Shown one piece after another: positions 1 to 7,258 of a DNA stretch of 10,477 bases (the stretch's first letter is position 1; the number at the start of each line of letters is the position of its first letter). Source of the DNA: DASSCW01 sp036556695 (GTDB lineage: Bacteria; Chloroflexota; Limnocylindria; QHBO01); assembly GCA_036556695.1 (NCBI GenBank), contig DATBIY010000109.1, forward strand, positions 1-10,477, read 5' to 3'. The notes under the pieces were generated by a model that saw only the letters and a program-made list of their open reading frames with translations, was not told where the DNA came from and did not search any database. The translations under genes and the position numbers were made by a program.

Positions 1-705
1 CCGCCCGGCTACGTCGGCTACGACGAGGGCGGCCAGCTGACCGAGGCCGTGCGGCGCAAGAGCTACAGCGTGGTCCTGCTCGACGAGATCGAGAAGGCGC
101 ACCCCGAAGTGTTCAACATCCTGCTCCAGATCCTGGAGGACGGGCACCTGACCGACGCCAAGGGTCGCCGTGTCGACTTCAGGAACACGATTATCATCAT
201 GACCAGCAACGTCGGCGCCCAGCAGCTGCAGAAGGACACCTCCATCGGCTTCCGGGCCGGGGCAGCTGACGTGGCTGCGCAGGCATCGGCCGACTACGAG
301 CGCATGAAGGACAAGGTGCTGGGCGAGCTGAAGAACGCCTTCCGCCCCGAGTTCCTGAACCGCATCGACGCGACCGTCGTGTTCCGCCAGCTGACCCGCG
401 AGGAGATCCGCGAGATCGTGGACATGCTGCTGGCCAGGGTGAAGGCGCAGCTGGCCGGGCAACAGATGGAGCTGGTGGTGACCGATGCCGCCAAGGACTC
501 GATCATCGCCAAGGGCTACGACCAGGCGTTCGGCGCCCGACCACTGCGGCGCGAGATCCAGAACCAGATCGAGGATCCGCTGGCCGAGCAGATGCTGATG
601 GCCTCGTACGAGGCGGGCGACACGATCGTCGTCGACGTGCTGCCCAACGGCGACGGGCTGTCCATTGCCAAGAAGGTCGAGCGCCAGCCCGCCAAGGCTC
701 GCTGA
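1..705 (+). CDS. clpC: ATP-dependent Clp protease ATP-binding subunit ClpC, C-terminal part (5' end outside window)
   Basis: This is the C-terminal 234 residues of a class I Clp/Hsp100 unfoldase, open from base 1, so the gene starts upstream. It covers most of the second AAA+ module. The fragment begins with the substrate-gripping pore loop GYVG (residues 3-6), followed by Walker B VVLLDEIEKAH (24-34), sensor 1 IIIMTSN (64-70), the arginine-finger segment FRPEFLNRID (114-123) and the sensor 2 motif GARPLRRE near residue 180. An IGF tripeptide at residues 82-84 lies where ClpC and ClpA carry the loop that docks onto ClpP. This argues for ClpC rather than the disaggregase ClpB, which lacks that loop. 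In the family, such proteins unfold substrates in the cytoplasm and pass them to ClpP. Having radA next downstream, as in Bacillus, also supports ClpC. The N-terminal and first AAA+ domains cannot be assessed. Confidence 0.95.
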   Translation, partial: PPGYVGYDEGGQLTEAVRRKSYSVVLLDEIEKAHPEVFNILLQILEDGHLTDAKGRRVDFRNTIIIMTSNVGAQQLQKDTSIGFRAGAADVAAQASADYERMKDKVLGELKNAFRPEFLNRIDATVVFRQLTREEIREIVDMLLARVKAQLAGQQMELVVTDAAKDSIIAKGYDQAFGARPLRREIQNQIEDPLAEQMLMASYEAGDTIVVDVLPNGDGLSIAKKVERQPAKAR

Positions 706-763
706 CGCGCCCGTTCGCTAGCCGATAACTCCGCGCTAAGCGGTCGCGTGGCAAGATCAGCCG

Positions 764-2140
764 GTGCCTGCCGTCCGCTCCGTCCATGTCTGCCAGCAGT
801 GCGGCGCCGAGACACCGCGCTGGGCGGGCCAGTGCCCGTCCTGCGGCGCATGGAACACGCTGGTCGAGACGGTCGTCGCCAAGGCCACGCCCGCGGCGCG
901 CGCACGTGAGCGCCGGCTGACGCCACTCGCCGTGGGCGCGGTGTCGCCCATCACCGAGGTCTCCAGCGCCGAAGCGGAGCGCCTGGTGAGCGGCATCGGG
1001 GAGGTGGACCGGGTGCTGGGCGGCGGTTTCGTGCCCGGCTCGATCGTGCTGTTCGGCGGGGACCCGGGGATCGGCAAGAGCACCCTGCTGCTACAGCTGG
1101 CAGCGCGGCTGGCCGCCGGCGCCGGCCCGGTGCTGTACGTCACCGGGGAGGAGTCGGCGTCACAGGTCCGCGGCCGCGCCGAGCGGGTCGGCGCCGTGAC
1201 CGCCGGCCTCGGCCTGGTGGCCACCACCGAGCTGGACACGGCCTTGGCGGCGATCGCCGCCGAGGCGCCGGCGCTGGCCGTGGTCGACTCGGTGCAGACC
1301 CTCGCCGCCGCCGAGCTGAGCGGCCCGGCCGGCAGCGTGGGACAGGTGCGCGAGGTCGCCGCGCGCCTGGCGGAGCTCGCCAAGGCCGGGCGCACCTGCG
1401 TGGCGCTGGTGGGCCACGTCACCAAAGAGGGGACCGTCGCGGGACCACGGACGCTCGAGCACCTGGTGGACGCGGTGATCTACCTGGAGGGCGAGCGGCT
1501 CGGCACCACCCGGCTGATCCGGGCCGCGAAGAACCGATTCGGCTCGACCGACGAGGTCGGCGTGCTGGAGATGCGCGGCGACGGCCTGGTCGAGGTGCCG
1601 GACGCCAGCCGCTTCTTCCTCGAGTCTGAGCAGCCACCGGTGGCCGGCAGCGCGGTGACCATCGCGCTCGAGGGAACCCGGCCGCTGGCGGTCGAGATCC
1701 AGGCGCTTGTGGCGCCGTCCGGCGGCGGCTCGCCGCGCCGCGCCACGACCGGCATCGACGTCAGCCGCGTGCTGATGCTGATCGCCGTGCTGGCCCGCCA
1801 CGCCGGCCTGAACCTGACCGGCCACGACGTCTACGTCAACGTGGCCGGCGGCCTGCGCATCGAGGAGCCGGCCGCCGATCTTGCGGTGGCCATGGCGCTG
1901 GCCTCGAGCCTGCGGGAGCGACCGGTGCGGGCCGGCACGGTGCTCGCGGGCGAGCTCTCCCTGGCGGGTCGCATCCGGCCGGCAACGCGGGCGGAGCGGC
2001 GGCTGGCCGAGGCCCGCCGCCTGGGCTTCGAGACGCTACTGACCGGCCCATCCGGGCGGGGAGCGGCCACGGAGCGTGGCAGGCAGAGCGTCCAGGACGT
2101 CCGCTCGGCGGTGCGCATGGCGCTCGAAGACGGGAGCTGA
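764..2140 (+). CDS. radA: DNA repair protein RadA (Sms), branch-migration ATPase
   Basis: RadA is a RecA-related ATPase that works with RecA during homologous recombination, promoting branch migration and DNA strand incorporation. The 458-residue product has the full family layout and usual length. An N-terminal C4 zinc finger uses C10, C13, C24 and C27 (CQQCG...CPSCG). Walker A is GGDPGIGKST (98-107), Walker B is around VVDSVQ (173-178), and the RadA-specific KNRFG motif is at 256-260. A C-terminal Lon-protease-like domain runs from about 295 to 440 and contains DVYVNVAGG. The GTG at 764 is chosen because it lies nine codons before the first zinc-finger cysteine, as is usual. There is no clear Shine-Dalgarno sequence. 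A -10-like CAAGAT at 752-757 would allow an almost leaderless start, but this is speculative. The 58 bp after clpC hold only a weak 4-bp hairpin (731-743) and no terminator with a T-run, so readthrough from clpC is possible. Confidence 0.96.
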   Translation: MPAVRSVHVCQQCGAETPRWAGQCPSCGAWNTLVETVVAKATPAARARERRLTPLAVGAVSPITEVSSAEAERLVSGIGEVDRVLGGGFVPGSIVLFGGDPGIGKSTLLLQLAARLAAGAGPVLYVTGEESASQVRGRAERVGAVTAGLGLVATTELDTALAAIAAEAPALAVVDSVQTLAAAELSGPAGSVGQVREVAARLAELAKAGRTCVALVGHVTKEGTVAGPRTLEHLVDAVIYLEGERLGTTRLIRAAKNRFGSTDEVGVLEMRGDGLVEVPDASRFFLESEQPPVAGSAVTIALEGTRPLAVEIQALVAPSGGGSPRRATTGIDVSRVLMLIAVLARHAGLNLTGHDVYVNVAGGLRIEEPAADLAVAMALASSLRERPVRAGTVLAGELSLAGRIRPATRAERRLAEARRLGFETLLTGPSGRGAATERGRQSVQDVRSAVRMALEDGS

Positions 2141-2156
2141 ACCCAGGTTCGAACCG

Positions 2157-2185
2157 TTGCCCTGCCGCAGGGCAGGTGCTAAGGT
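2157..2185 (+). promoter_or_regulatory. Candidate sigma70-type promoter overlapping a 17-bp palindrome, upstream of the PIN/TRAM gene
   Basis: TTGCCC (2157-2162) and TAAGGT (2180-2185) are separated by exactly 17 bp, a good layout for a housekeeping promoter, in the non-coding gap after radA. A perfect inverted repeat, TGCCCTG-CCG-CAGGGCA (2158-2174), covers most of the -35 and spacer. As RNA it would be a 7-bp stem with a 3-base loop, but no T-run follows, so a Rho-independent terminator is unlikely. Its position would suit a repressor operator. This is inference from pattern only. Confidence 0.45.
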
Positions 2186-2294
2186 GGCCGCCGCCCAGAT
2201 GGGCGATGCGGCCCAGTACCTTCTTCGTTCATCGCATTCATCCCGGCCGCGCTGGCGTTTCATCCGTATCGATTCGTATCGGCCTCATCAATTC

Positions 2295-3350
2295 ATGACC
2301 AAAGTCATCCAGCTCGCGGGAGCTCTGTTCGGCACGCTCTTCGGCTTCGTCCTGGGCCTGCTGATCCTGCAGCGTGCCCCGGAGCTGGTCGACCAGCCGA
2401 ACCGATCCGCGTTCCTGATCGCCATGGTGGTGGCGGCGCTGCTCTTCGGCTATCTGGCTACCCCGTACATCACCATCTACCCGGCACGCTGGGCCATGAA
2501 CCGACTGGCGCAGGCGAATGCCGCCGAGTACGCCCTGGGCGTGGTGGCGGTGGTGGTCGGCCTGCTGATGGGTTTGCTGGTCGGCGTGCCGCTCAGCGCC
2601 CTGGGCGGGACGGCTGGTGCGCTGCTGCCGCCGACCATCGCCATCCTGCTGGGCCTGGGGATGCTGTGGGCCACGCTCTACAAGCGGGACGTGCTCATCC
2701 CGGCGCTGTCCGGCGTGTTGCCCGGTGCGCGTCGTGGAGCCGGCACCCAGCAGGTGGTGATCGACACCAGCGCGGTGATCGACGGGCGGATCGTGGACAT
2801 CGGCCGCACCGGATTCATCCTGGGCACGCTGGTTGTGCCGCGCTTCGTGTTGGACGAGCTGCAGCGCATCGCCGACTCGCCGGACACCATCCGTCGCAAC
2901 CGCGGCCGTCGCGGGCTCGAGATGCTGGCCGCGCTGCAGCGCGACTCGATCAGCCCGGTGGAGGTCAGCGAGGCGTCCTACCCGGAGATCACCGAGGTGG
3001 ATGCCAAGCTGGTGGCCTACGCTCGCGACACGGGTGCCGCCATCCTGACCAACGACTTCAACCTGAACCGCGTGGCCGAGCTGCAGGGCATTCGCGTGCT
3101 CAACATCAACGAGCTGGCGAACGCCGTGAAGGCCGTGGTCCATCCCGGCGAGGAGATGAGCGTAAAGATCATCCAGGAGGGCAAGGAGCCCGGCCAGGGC
3201 GTGGGCTACCTGGAGGACGGGACGATGATCGTGGTCGAGGGCGGCAGCCGCTTCATGGACACGGAGGTGAGCATCACCGTCACCCGCGTGCTCCAGACGG
3301 TTGCGGGTCGCATGATCTTCGCGCAGCCGCGCGAGGCCACGAGCTCCTGA
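2295..3350 (+). CDS. Membrane-anchored PIN/TRAM domain protein (YacL family)
   Basis: The 351-residue protein resembles Bacillus YacL. Four hydrophobic segments (about 5-25, 41-59, 79-100 and 108-128) are followed by a cytoplasmic PIN nuclease-like domain (about 153-275) and a C-terminal TRAM RNA-binding domain (about 285-345). The PIN acidic residues are visible: D157 in VVIDTSAVIDGRI, the D187-E188 pair in VLDEL, D236 in EVDAK, and D254 in LTNDFN. The family is presumed to cleave or bind RNA at the membrane; its substrate is not established. The ATG at 2295 is preferred because it opens directly into the first membrane segment, as in relatives. The frame stays open upstream to an ATG at 2076 inside radA and another at 2199, 13 bp after a candidate -10, so a 383-residue form cannot be excluded. 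No Shine-Dalgarno precedes 2295. The gene order radA - yacL - ispD matches Bacillus, but disA, usual between the first two, is absent. Confidence 0.88.
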   Translation: MTKVIQLAGALFGTLFGFVLGLLILQRAPELVDQPNRSAFLIAMVVAALLFGYLATPYITIYPARWAMNRLAQANAAEYALGVVAVVVGLLMGLLVGVPLSALGGTAGALLPPTIAILLGLGMLWATLYKRDVLIPALSGVLPGARRGAGTQQVVIDTSAVIDGRIVDIGRTGFILGTLVVPRFVLDELQRIADSPDTIRRNRGRRGLEMLAALQRDSISPVEVSEASYPEITEVDAKLVAYARDTGAAILTNDFNLNRVAELQGIRVLNINELANAVKAVVHPGEEMSVKIIQEGKEPGQGVGYLEDGTMIVVEGGSRFMDTEVSITVTRVLQTVAGRMIFAQPREATSS

Positions 3351-3357
3351 TGGACCG

Positions 3358-4566
3358 ATGAGTCCGCCCGTTGCCGCCATCCTGGTCGCGGCCGGACAGA
3401 GCCGCCGTTTCGGCGGCGAGAAGCTGTGGATCGACATGTGGGGCCGGCCGGTATGGCGCTGGGGGCTTGACACGCTGCTCAGCGTGCCGGGCATGGCGCT
3501 GGTTGCGGTGGTCGCACCCCCGGACGCGCTTGATCGATACCGCCGAGCCACCCCGCCGGATGCCAACGACCGCGTGCTGGTGATTCCTGGCGGTGCGGAG
3601 CGCACCGACTCGGTGGTGGCCGGCATTACGGCGCTCACCACGGCCCACATCCCGGAGGACACGCCCGTCCTGGTGCATGACGCCGCGCGGCCGGCGGCCA
3701 CGGTCGAGCTGATGGTGCGGATGGTCGCGGCCGTGCGGGCCGGGACCGGCGCCGTGCCGCTGGTGCCGGTGCCCGACTCGCTGAAGACCCGCGACGCCAG
3801 CGGCCGCGTGACCGGCACCGTCGACCGCGACACGGTGCACGCTGCCCAGACGCCCCAGGGCGCGACGCTCGTGCAGCTGCGCGCGGCCATGGAGGAGACG
3901 CACGCGTGGGGCCGCCCGACCACCGACGAGGCATCGGCCATGGCCTCCGGCGGCATCCCGGTGACCGCGGTGGATGGTGAGCCGATGAACCGCAAGCTCA
4001 CCGAGCCCGCGGATGAGCCGATACTGCGCGCCATCCTGGCGACCTGGGCAGCACCATTGGGCGCGCCTGCCGTCGACGTCGGGCAGCGGGCGGGAATCGG
4101 CTTCGACGCACATCGCCTGGAGGAGGGCAGAACCCTGCACCTCGCGGGCATGGAGTTCCCCGGCGAGACAGGTCTTGCCGGCCACTCGGATGGCGACGCC
4201 GCGCTGCATGCGGTGATCGACGCGCTGCTCGGCGCCGCGGGGCTGGGTGACGTGGGGACCATGTTCCCGCCCGACGACTCCGCGTTCCGCGATGCCGACT
4301 CCGGGGAACTCCTCCGAACAGCGGTCAGCAACCTGCGCGAGGCGGGCTGGGTGCCGGCGTCTCTTGACCTGGCGATCGTGGCCCGACGGCCGCCGATCAG
4401 CACGCGGCGCGACGAGATCCAGCGACGGTTGGCTGAGCTGACCGGGCTGGATGCCGGCGCCATCAGCGTCAAGGGCACGACCTCCGATGGGCTGGGCTTT
4501 GCCGGCGCGGAGGGCATCGCCGCCTTCGCGGTCGCCACCGTGGCGCCAGCCGGCGACGCGGCTTGA
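3358..4566 (+). CDS. ispDF: Bifunctional MEP-pathway enzyme IspDF (CDP-ME synthase / MEcPP synthase fusion)
   Basis: This 402-residue fusion carries out two non-consecutive steps of the MEP isoprenoid pathway: cytidylyl transfer to MEP (IspD) and cyclisation to MEcPP (IspF). The IspD half (about 1-230) has the nucleotide-binding start LVAAGQSRRFGGEKLW with K22, LVHDAARP (105-112), TVDR ending in R157, and NRKLT with K213. These are the positions of the catalytic Arg and Lys in E. coli IspD. The IspF half (about 244-395) has GIGFDAH with metal ligands D250 and H252, GHSDGD (H276), ALHAV (H284, third metal ligand), FPPDD, and KGTTSDGLGF near the C-terminus. The IspD glycine-rich loop is shorter than in E. 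coli and reads GGEK instead of a CPKQ-type sequence. The ATG at 3358 lies 7 bp after the PIN/TRAM stop, and the stop overlaps the start of rlmB by 4 bases, so this looks like one operon. No strong ribosome binding site is seen. Confidence 0.95.
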   Translation: MSPPVAAILVAAGQSRRFGGEKLWIDMWGRPVWRWGLDTLLSVPGMALVAVVAPPDALDRYRRATPPDANDRVLVIPGGAERTDSVVAGITALTTAHIPEDTPVLVHDAARPAATVELMVRMVAAVRAGTGAVPLVPVPDSLKTRDASGRVTGTVDRDTVHAAQTPQGATLVQLRAAMEETHAWGRPTTDEASAMASGGIPVTAVDGEPMNRKLTEPADEPILRAILATWAAPLGAPAVDVGQRAGIGFDAHRLEEGRTLHLAGMEFPGETGLAGHSDGDAALHAVIDALLGAAGLGDVGTMFPPDDSAFRDADSGELLRTAVSNLREAGWVPASLDLAIVARRPPISTRRDEIQRRLAELTGLDAGAISVKGTTSDGLGFAGAEGIAAFAVATVAPAGDAA

Positions 4567-5330
4567 GCGAGCTGATCGGCGGCCGCCGGCCGGTGGCCGA
4601 GGCGTTCGCCGCGGGCCGGCCGGCGCATCGGCTCCTGGTCTCCAGCTCGGCGCGGATGAGCCCGGAGCTGAAGAACATCCTGGCCGCGGCCCGCGAAGCC
4701 GGCATCCCGGTGGAGCAGATGCCCGGCGACGCGTTGGGGCGCCTGGCCGGCTTCGACGGGCACCAGGGCGTGCTGCTCGAGGTGGGGGAGCGCCGCTACG
4801 CGGACCTGGCCGAGATGCTCGGCCGCGCCACCGTGCGGCGTGCAGACCCGCTCATCCTGGTGCTCGAGAACCTGCAGGACCCGACCAACTTCGGCACGCT
4901 GCTGCGCTCCGCCGAGGCCGCCGGCGTGGACGGGGTGGTCTTTCCGGAGCGCGCCTCCGCCCCGCTGTCAGCGGCGGCGGTCAAGGCCAGCGCGGGAGCC
5001 TCGGAGCATCTGCTGCTGGCGCGGGTCGATAGCCTGGGCCAGGCCCTGCGCGACCTGCAGGCGCGCGGACTGCGCCTCGTGGCGGCCGACCAGGACGCGC
5101 CGGCCACCGCATGGGGGACGGATCTCTCGGGGCCGCTGGCCGTGGTGGTGGGCAGCGAGGGCGAGGGCGTGTCTGGCGCCACGCGGCGGCGGATGGACCT
5201 GCTGGTCAGCTTCCCGATGTCAGGGCACGTGGCTTCGCTGAACGCCGCGACCGCCGGTGCGCTCCTGCTGTTCGAGGTCGTCCGCCAGAGGACGATGGCT
5301 TTGCGCGCATCAGGGACCATGCCGAGGTGA
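4563..5330 (+). CDS. rlmB: 23S rRNA 2'-O-methyltransferase RlmB (TrmH/SpoU family)
   Basis: SpoU-class methyltransferases use S-adenosylmethionine to methylate a ribose 2'-OH. RlmB modifies a guanosine in domain V of 23S rRNA. The 255-residue protein has the N-terminal L30e-like recognition domain (about 1-75, with LIGGRRPVAEAF and HQGVLLEV) and a C-terminal knotted SPOUT domain. Motif 1 is QDPTNFGTLLRSAEA (105-119, N109 and R115), motif 2 is VVVGSEGEG (194-202), and motif 3 is FPMSGHVASLNAATA (217-231). The chosen start is TTG at 4563, which overlaps the ispDF stop and implies translational coupling; the conserved N-terminal GGRRPVAEA begins six residues in, so no later start fits. A related TrmH-family enzyme acting on another RNA cannot be excluded, but the length, N-terminal domain and position in this gene order favour RlmB. 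Confidence 0.9.
   Translation: MSELIGGRRPVAEAFAAGRPAHRLLVSSSARMSPELKNILAAAREAGIPVEQMPGDALGRLAGFDGHQGVLLEVGERRYADLAEMLGRATVRRADPLILVLENLQDPTNFGTLLRSAEAAGVDGVVFPERASAPLSAAAVKASAGASEHLLLARVDSLGQALRDLQARGLRLVAADQDAPATAWGTDLSGPLAVVVGSEGEGVSGATRRRMDLLVSFPMSGHVASLNAATAGALLLFEVVRQRTMALRASGTMPR
5324..5330 (+). promoter_or_regulatory. Shine-Dalgarno sequence for the small exported protein
   Basis: GAGGTGA overlaps the rlmB stop codon and lies 10 bases before the GTG at 5341. A second GAGGTGA (5338-5344) sits only 2 bases before an in-frame ATG at 5347, too close to serve it. This favours the GTG as the start and suggests that translation is linked to rlmB. Confidence 0.5.
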
Positions 5331-5340
5331 TCGGCACGAG

Positions 5341-5784
5341 GTGACGATGCATCTCGATCCCCGCCGGCCGGCCGGCATCATTGTCCTTGCGTCAGGGATC
5401 GCACTCGCGAGCGCGATGGCCGTTGGTGCCGCGGTGTCTCAACCCGCGGCACCGGGGGTGTGCAACCGCAGTATTGCCGGCAGCGGTAGCGTCAGCTTCA
5501 CTCTGAATAGCGGTCGGGCAGTTTGGCAACGAGTTCCGCGGCTCGGGACTGCGCCAGAGTTGGAATCCGCGGCGGGGCCCGTAACGGTGGTTGTGTTCGA
5601 CGGGGCGCACGTCGCGGTGCCAGTCCTGCCTGCGCTGCAGCAAGGGGACCGGACTGAGAAGCCATATGTCTATGAGAACGTCGTCTGCGTCTTCCTGCCC
5701 AGCGGGGAGGAGCTCTACTATTACAACGTCGACAAGACCGGCCTAGATTTGTCGGGCCTGTCGCTGGAGCGGCTTGAGCGCTGA
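5341..5784 (+). CDS. Small exported protein of unknown function
   Basis: I do not recognise this 147-residue protein. Its N-terminus looks like a Sec signal peptide: basic residues (RR at 8-9), a hydrophobic stretch of about residues 11-32, and a plausible cleavage site after AVS (31-33). There is no lipobox cysteine. The mature part, about 114 residues, has two cysteines (C41 and C116) that could form a disulfide outside the cytoplasm, a segment rich in beta-branched residues (VTVVVFDGAHVAVPV, 81-95), and a polar C-terminal third with LYYYN (125-129). It begins 10 bp after rlmB, so it may be cotranscribed. Base composition is visibly less GC-biased than in its neighbours, with more AT-ending codons, which hints at separate origin or weak selection. 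The GTG at 5341 is chosen for the upstream GAGGTGA; the ATG at 5347 is an alternative that would leave the signal peptide intact. Confidence 0.7.
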   Translation: MTMHLDPRRPAGIIVLASGIALASAMAVGAAVSQPAAPGVCNRSIAGSGSVSFTLNSGRAVWQRVPRLGTAPELESAAGPVTVVVFDGAHVAVPVLPALQQGDRTEKPYVYENVVCVFLPSGEELYYYNVDKTGLDLSGLSLERLER

Positions 5785-5807
5785 CACAATCGGTTGCCAG
5801 CTAGTAT
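5781..5807 (+). promoter_or_regulatory. Weak candidate promoter for tRNA-Thr(TGT)
   Basis: CTGACA (5781-5786) and TAGTAT (5802-5807) are spaced by 15 bp, shorter than the usual 16-18, and would start transcription about 70 bases before the tRNA. A tRNA needs some promoter in this 100-bp gap unless it is read through from rlmB. The gap also holds a perfect 10-bp palindrome, ACAGGCCTGT (5851-5860). Confidence 0.25.
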
Positions 5808-5816
5808 CTAGGCTGG
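5797..5816 (+). terminator. Hairpin after the exported-protein gene (possible terminator)
   Basis: CCAGC-TAG, loop TAT, then CTA-G-GCTGG can form an 8-bp stem with one bulged G, 12 bases after the stop codon. No T-run follows, so it would be a weak or factor-dependent terminator at best. The same bases include a -10-like TAGTAT (5802-5807), so it could instead be promoter DNA for the tRNA-Thr downstream. Confidence 0.3.
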
Positions 5817-5884
5817 GATCGACCATTCCGGTCTAGTTCATTCGTGGGGGACAGGCCTGTTCTTCGTTGGAGCATGCCGACTGC

Positions 5885-5959
5885 GCCGACGTAGCTCAAC
5901 GGTAGAGCAGCGGTTTTGTAAACCGCCGGTTGTGGGTTCGACTCCCTCCGTCGGCTCCA
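5885..5959 (+). tRNA. tRNA-Thr (anticodon TGT)
   Basis: A full cloverleaf can be drawn. The acceptor GCCGACG pairs perfectly with CGTCGGC, the D stem is GCTC/GAGC, and the anticodon stem GCGGT/ACCGC encloses the loop TTTGTAA with anticodon TGT, reading ACA. The T loop is TTCGACT, the discriminator is T and CCA is encoded (5957-5959). The T stem GTGGG/CCCTC has one T-T mismatch at positions 50/64. G1-C72 and C2-G71 agree with known threonine identity elements. It corresponds in order to E. coli thrU. The gene ends one base before the stop codon of the converging MFS gene. Confidence 0.96.
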
Positions 5960-5960
5960 C

Positions 5961-7247
5961 TCACTCGGGCTCGGGGACGGCAGGTGTGACGGTACCGGAT
6001 GGTGCGCGCTCGCCGCGGGTCATGAGCCACATCGTGAAGCCGCCGATCACGTAGCCGCTGCCCTGCACGATCAGCAGGGCGACCACCGGCACGAACTCGC
6101 CCAGGAAGCCGGCGCCCACCGCCCCGACCAGCGAGCCGGCGGCCCCGACCGCGCCCAGCGCTCCGATGACCCGGCCACGGTGGCTGTCGGAAGTCATCTT
6201 TTGCTCGAGGGTCGTCCAGCCGGCCATCATCCCGGCGCCCGGCACACCCACGATGACCATGATCACCAGCGCTGGCGCGATATGGGGGAAGAACGCGGGG
6301 TAGGTGAACAGCCCCAGGTCGATGAAGCCGAACACAAGTGCGCTCGCGATGACCAGCCGCAAAGGATCGATGCGCGATCCCATCCGCCCGATCACAAACG
6401 CTCCCGCGAACCCGCCGATCGCCTGGGTCGCCAGCAAGAGCCCGTAGCCGGTCGCGTCGGAGTTCAGGGCGTCGGTGGTCCACGGCACGAACAGCGTGGC
6501 GGTCAGGCCCTCACCGATGCGGGTGATGACGAAGAAGACCAGCAGTCCACGCAGCACCGGCTGGTGAAGCGTGGTCCGGAGCCCATCGCGCCACTCGTTG
6601 ACCAGGCGGCGCCAGGCGCTGGCGGCCTCGTGCTCAAGCGAGTTGTGGCGCACGGCCTTGCCGCGATCCGTGCGGATCGAGGCGATCAGCGCCGCTGCGA
6701 TCAGGAACGACGCGGCATCGATCACGGTGACCGCCAGCAGGCCGCCCCACGCGACCACCACACCCCCGATGACCGGGCCGATCAGCCGCGCCAGGTGGTT
6801 GTTCAGCCCGTTCAGCGCGTTGGCGGTGACCAGGTCATCGTCCGGGTTCTCGAGCAGATTCGGCAGCAGCGCGTTCTCCGCCGGCCCGAACAGCTGCTCG
6901 AGGCTGCTGCTCAGCAGCAGCACCGCATAGGCCACCCAGATGCCCAGCGCGTCGATCGCCAGCAGCGGCAGGATGGCGACCGCCAGCACGAGGTTGGTGG
7001 CAATCATCAGGCGACGGCGGTCCCATCGGTCCACGAACACCCCGCCGATGGAGCCCAGCAGGATGGTGGGCACCAGGAAGGCGAGCACCATGGCCCCGGT
7101 GGCGATGGTCGAACCGGTGCGCCGATAGATCTCGAACGGCAGCCCGACGATCAGGATCCAGTCGCCGATCATCGAGATCAGCCCGCCGAACCAGAGTCGG
7201 GCGAAGTTGGGTTGCCGGAGGATGCGCCACATCGCGCGGATTATCAT
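5961..7247 (-). CDS. MFS transporter, probable multidrug or metabolite exporter (DHA3/EntS-like group)
   Basis: This 428-residue inner-membrane protein has about 10-12 hydrophobic segments in two halves, joined by a polar stretch around residues 190-220. It carries the classic MFS motif A between segments 2 and 3, GGVFVDRWDRRRLM (68-81). It also has signatures common in proton-driven exporters of the EntS/macrolide-efflux type: an N-terminal NFARLWFGGLISMIGDW (14-30), GPAENALLPNLL (121-132), ANALNGL (142-148) and SHRGRVIG (355-362). The substrate cannot be read from the sequence. The start at 7247 gives MIIRAMWRIL; a second ATG five codons later is possible, and no ribosome binding site is evident for either. 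The gene is divergent from the GNAT gene with 11 bp between start codons and convergent with tRNA-Thr(TGT). It interrupts an otherwise conserved tRNA series and was probably inserted there. Confidence 0.88.
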   Translation of the reverse strand: MIIRAMWRILRQPNFARLWFGGLISMIGDWILIVGLPFEIYRRTGSTIATGAMVLAFLVPTILLGSIGGVFVDRWDRRRLMIATNLVLAVAILPLLAIDALGIWVAYAVLLLSSSLEQLFGPAENALLPNLLENPDDDLVTANALNGLNNHLARLIGPVIGGVVVAWGGLLAVTVIDAASFLIAAALIASIRTDRGKAVRHNSLEHEAASAWRRLVNEWRDGLRTTLHQPVLRGLLVFFVITRIGEGLTATLFVPWTTDALNSDATGYGLLLATQAIGGFAGAFVIGRMGSRIDPLRLVIASALVFGFIDLGLFTYPAFFPHIAPALVIMVIVGVPGAGMMAGWTTLEQKMTSDSHRGRVIGALGAVGAAGSLVGAVGAGFLGEFVPVVALLIVQGSGYVIGGFTMWLMTRGERAPSGTVTPAVPEPE

Positions 7248-7258
7248 GGCCGCTGCCG

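Noticed and set aside
755..764. GATCAGCCGG before radA, the same 10-mer as the start of the repeats at 9703 and 9754
   Set aside because: Only the 10 bases match and the rest of the repeat is absent; chance sharing is likely in GC-rich DNA.
2076..2294. Upstream extension of the PIN/TRAM gene to an ATG inside radA
   Set aside because: The extra 73 residues are basic and unstructured, overlap the radA C-terminus, and relatives begin at the first membrane segment. The ATG at 2199 is kept only as a minor alternative.
2238..4763. Very long open frame on the - strand (841 codons) opposite the PIN/TRAM and ispDF genes
   Set aside because: It is a GC-rich shadow: its translation is low-complexity with no domain, while the + strand encodes complete, motif-bearing proteins.
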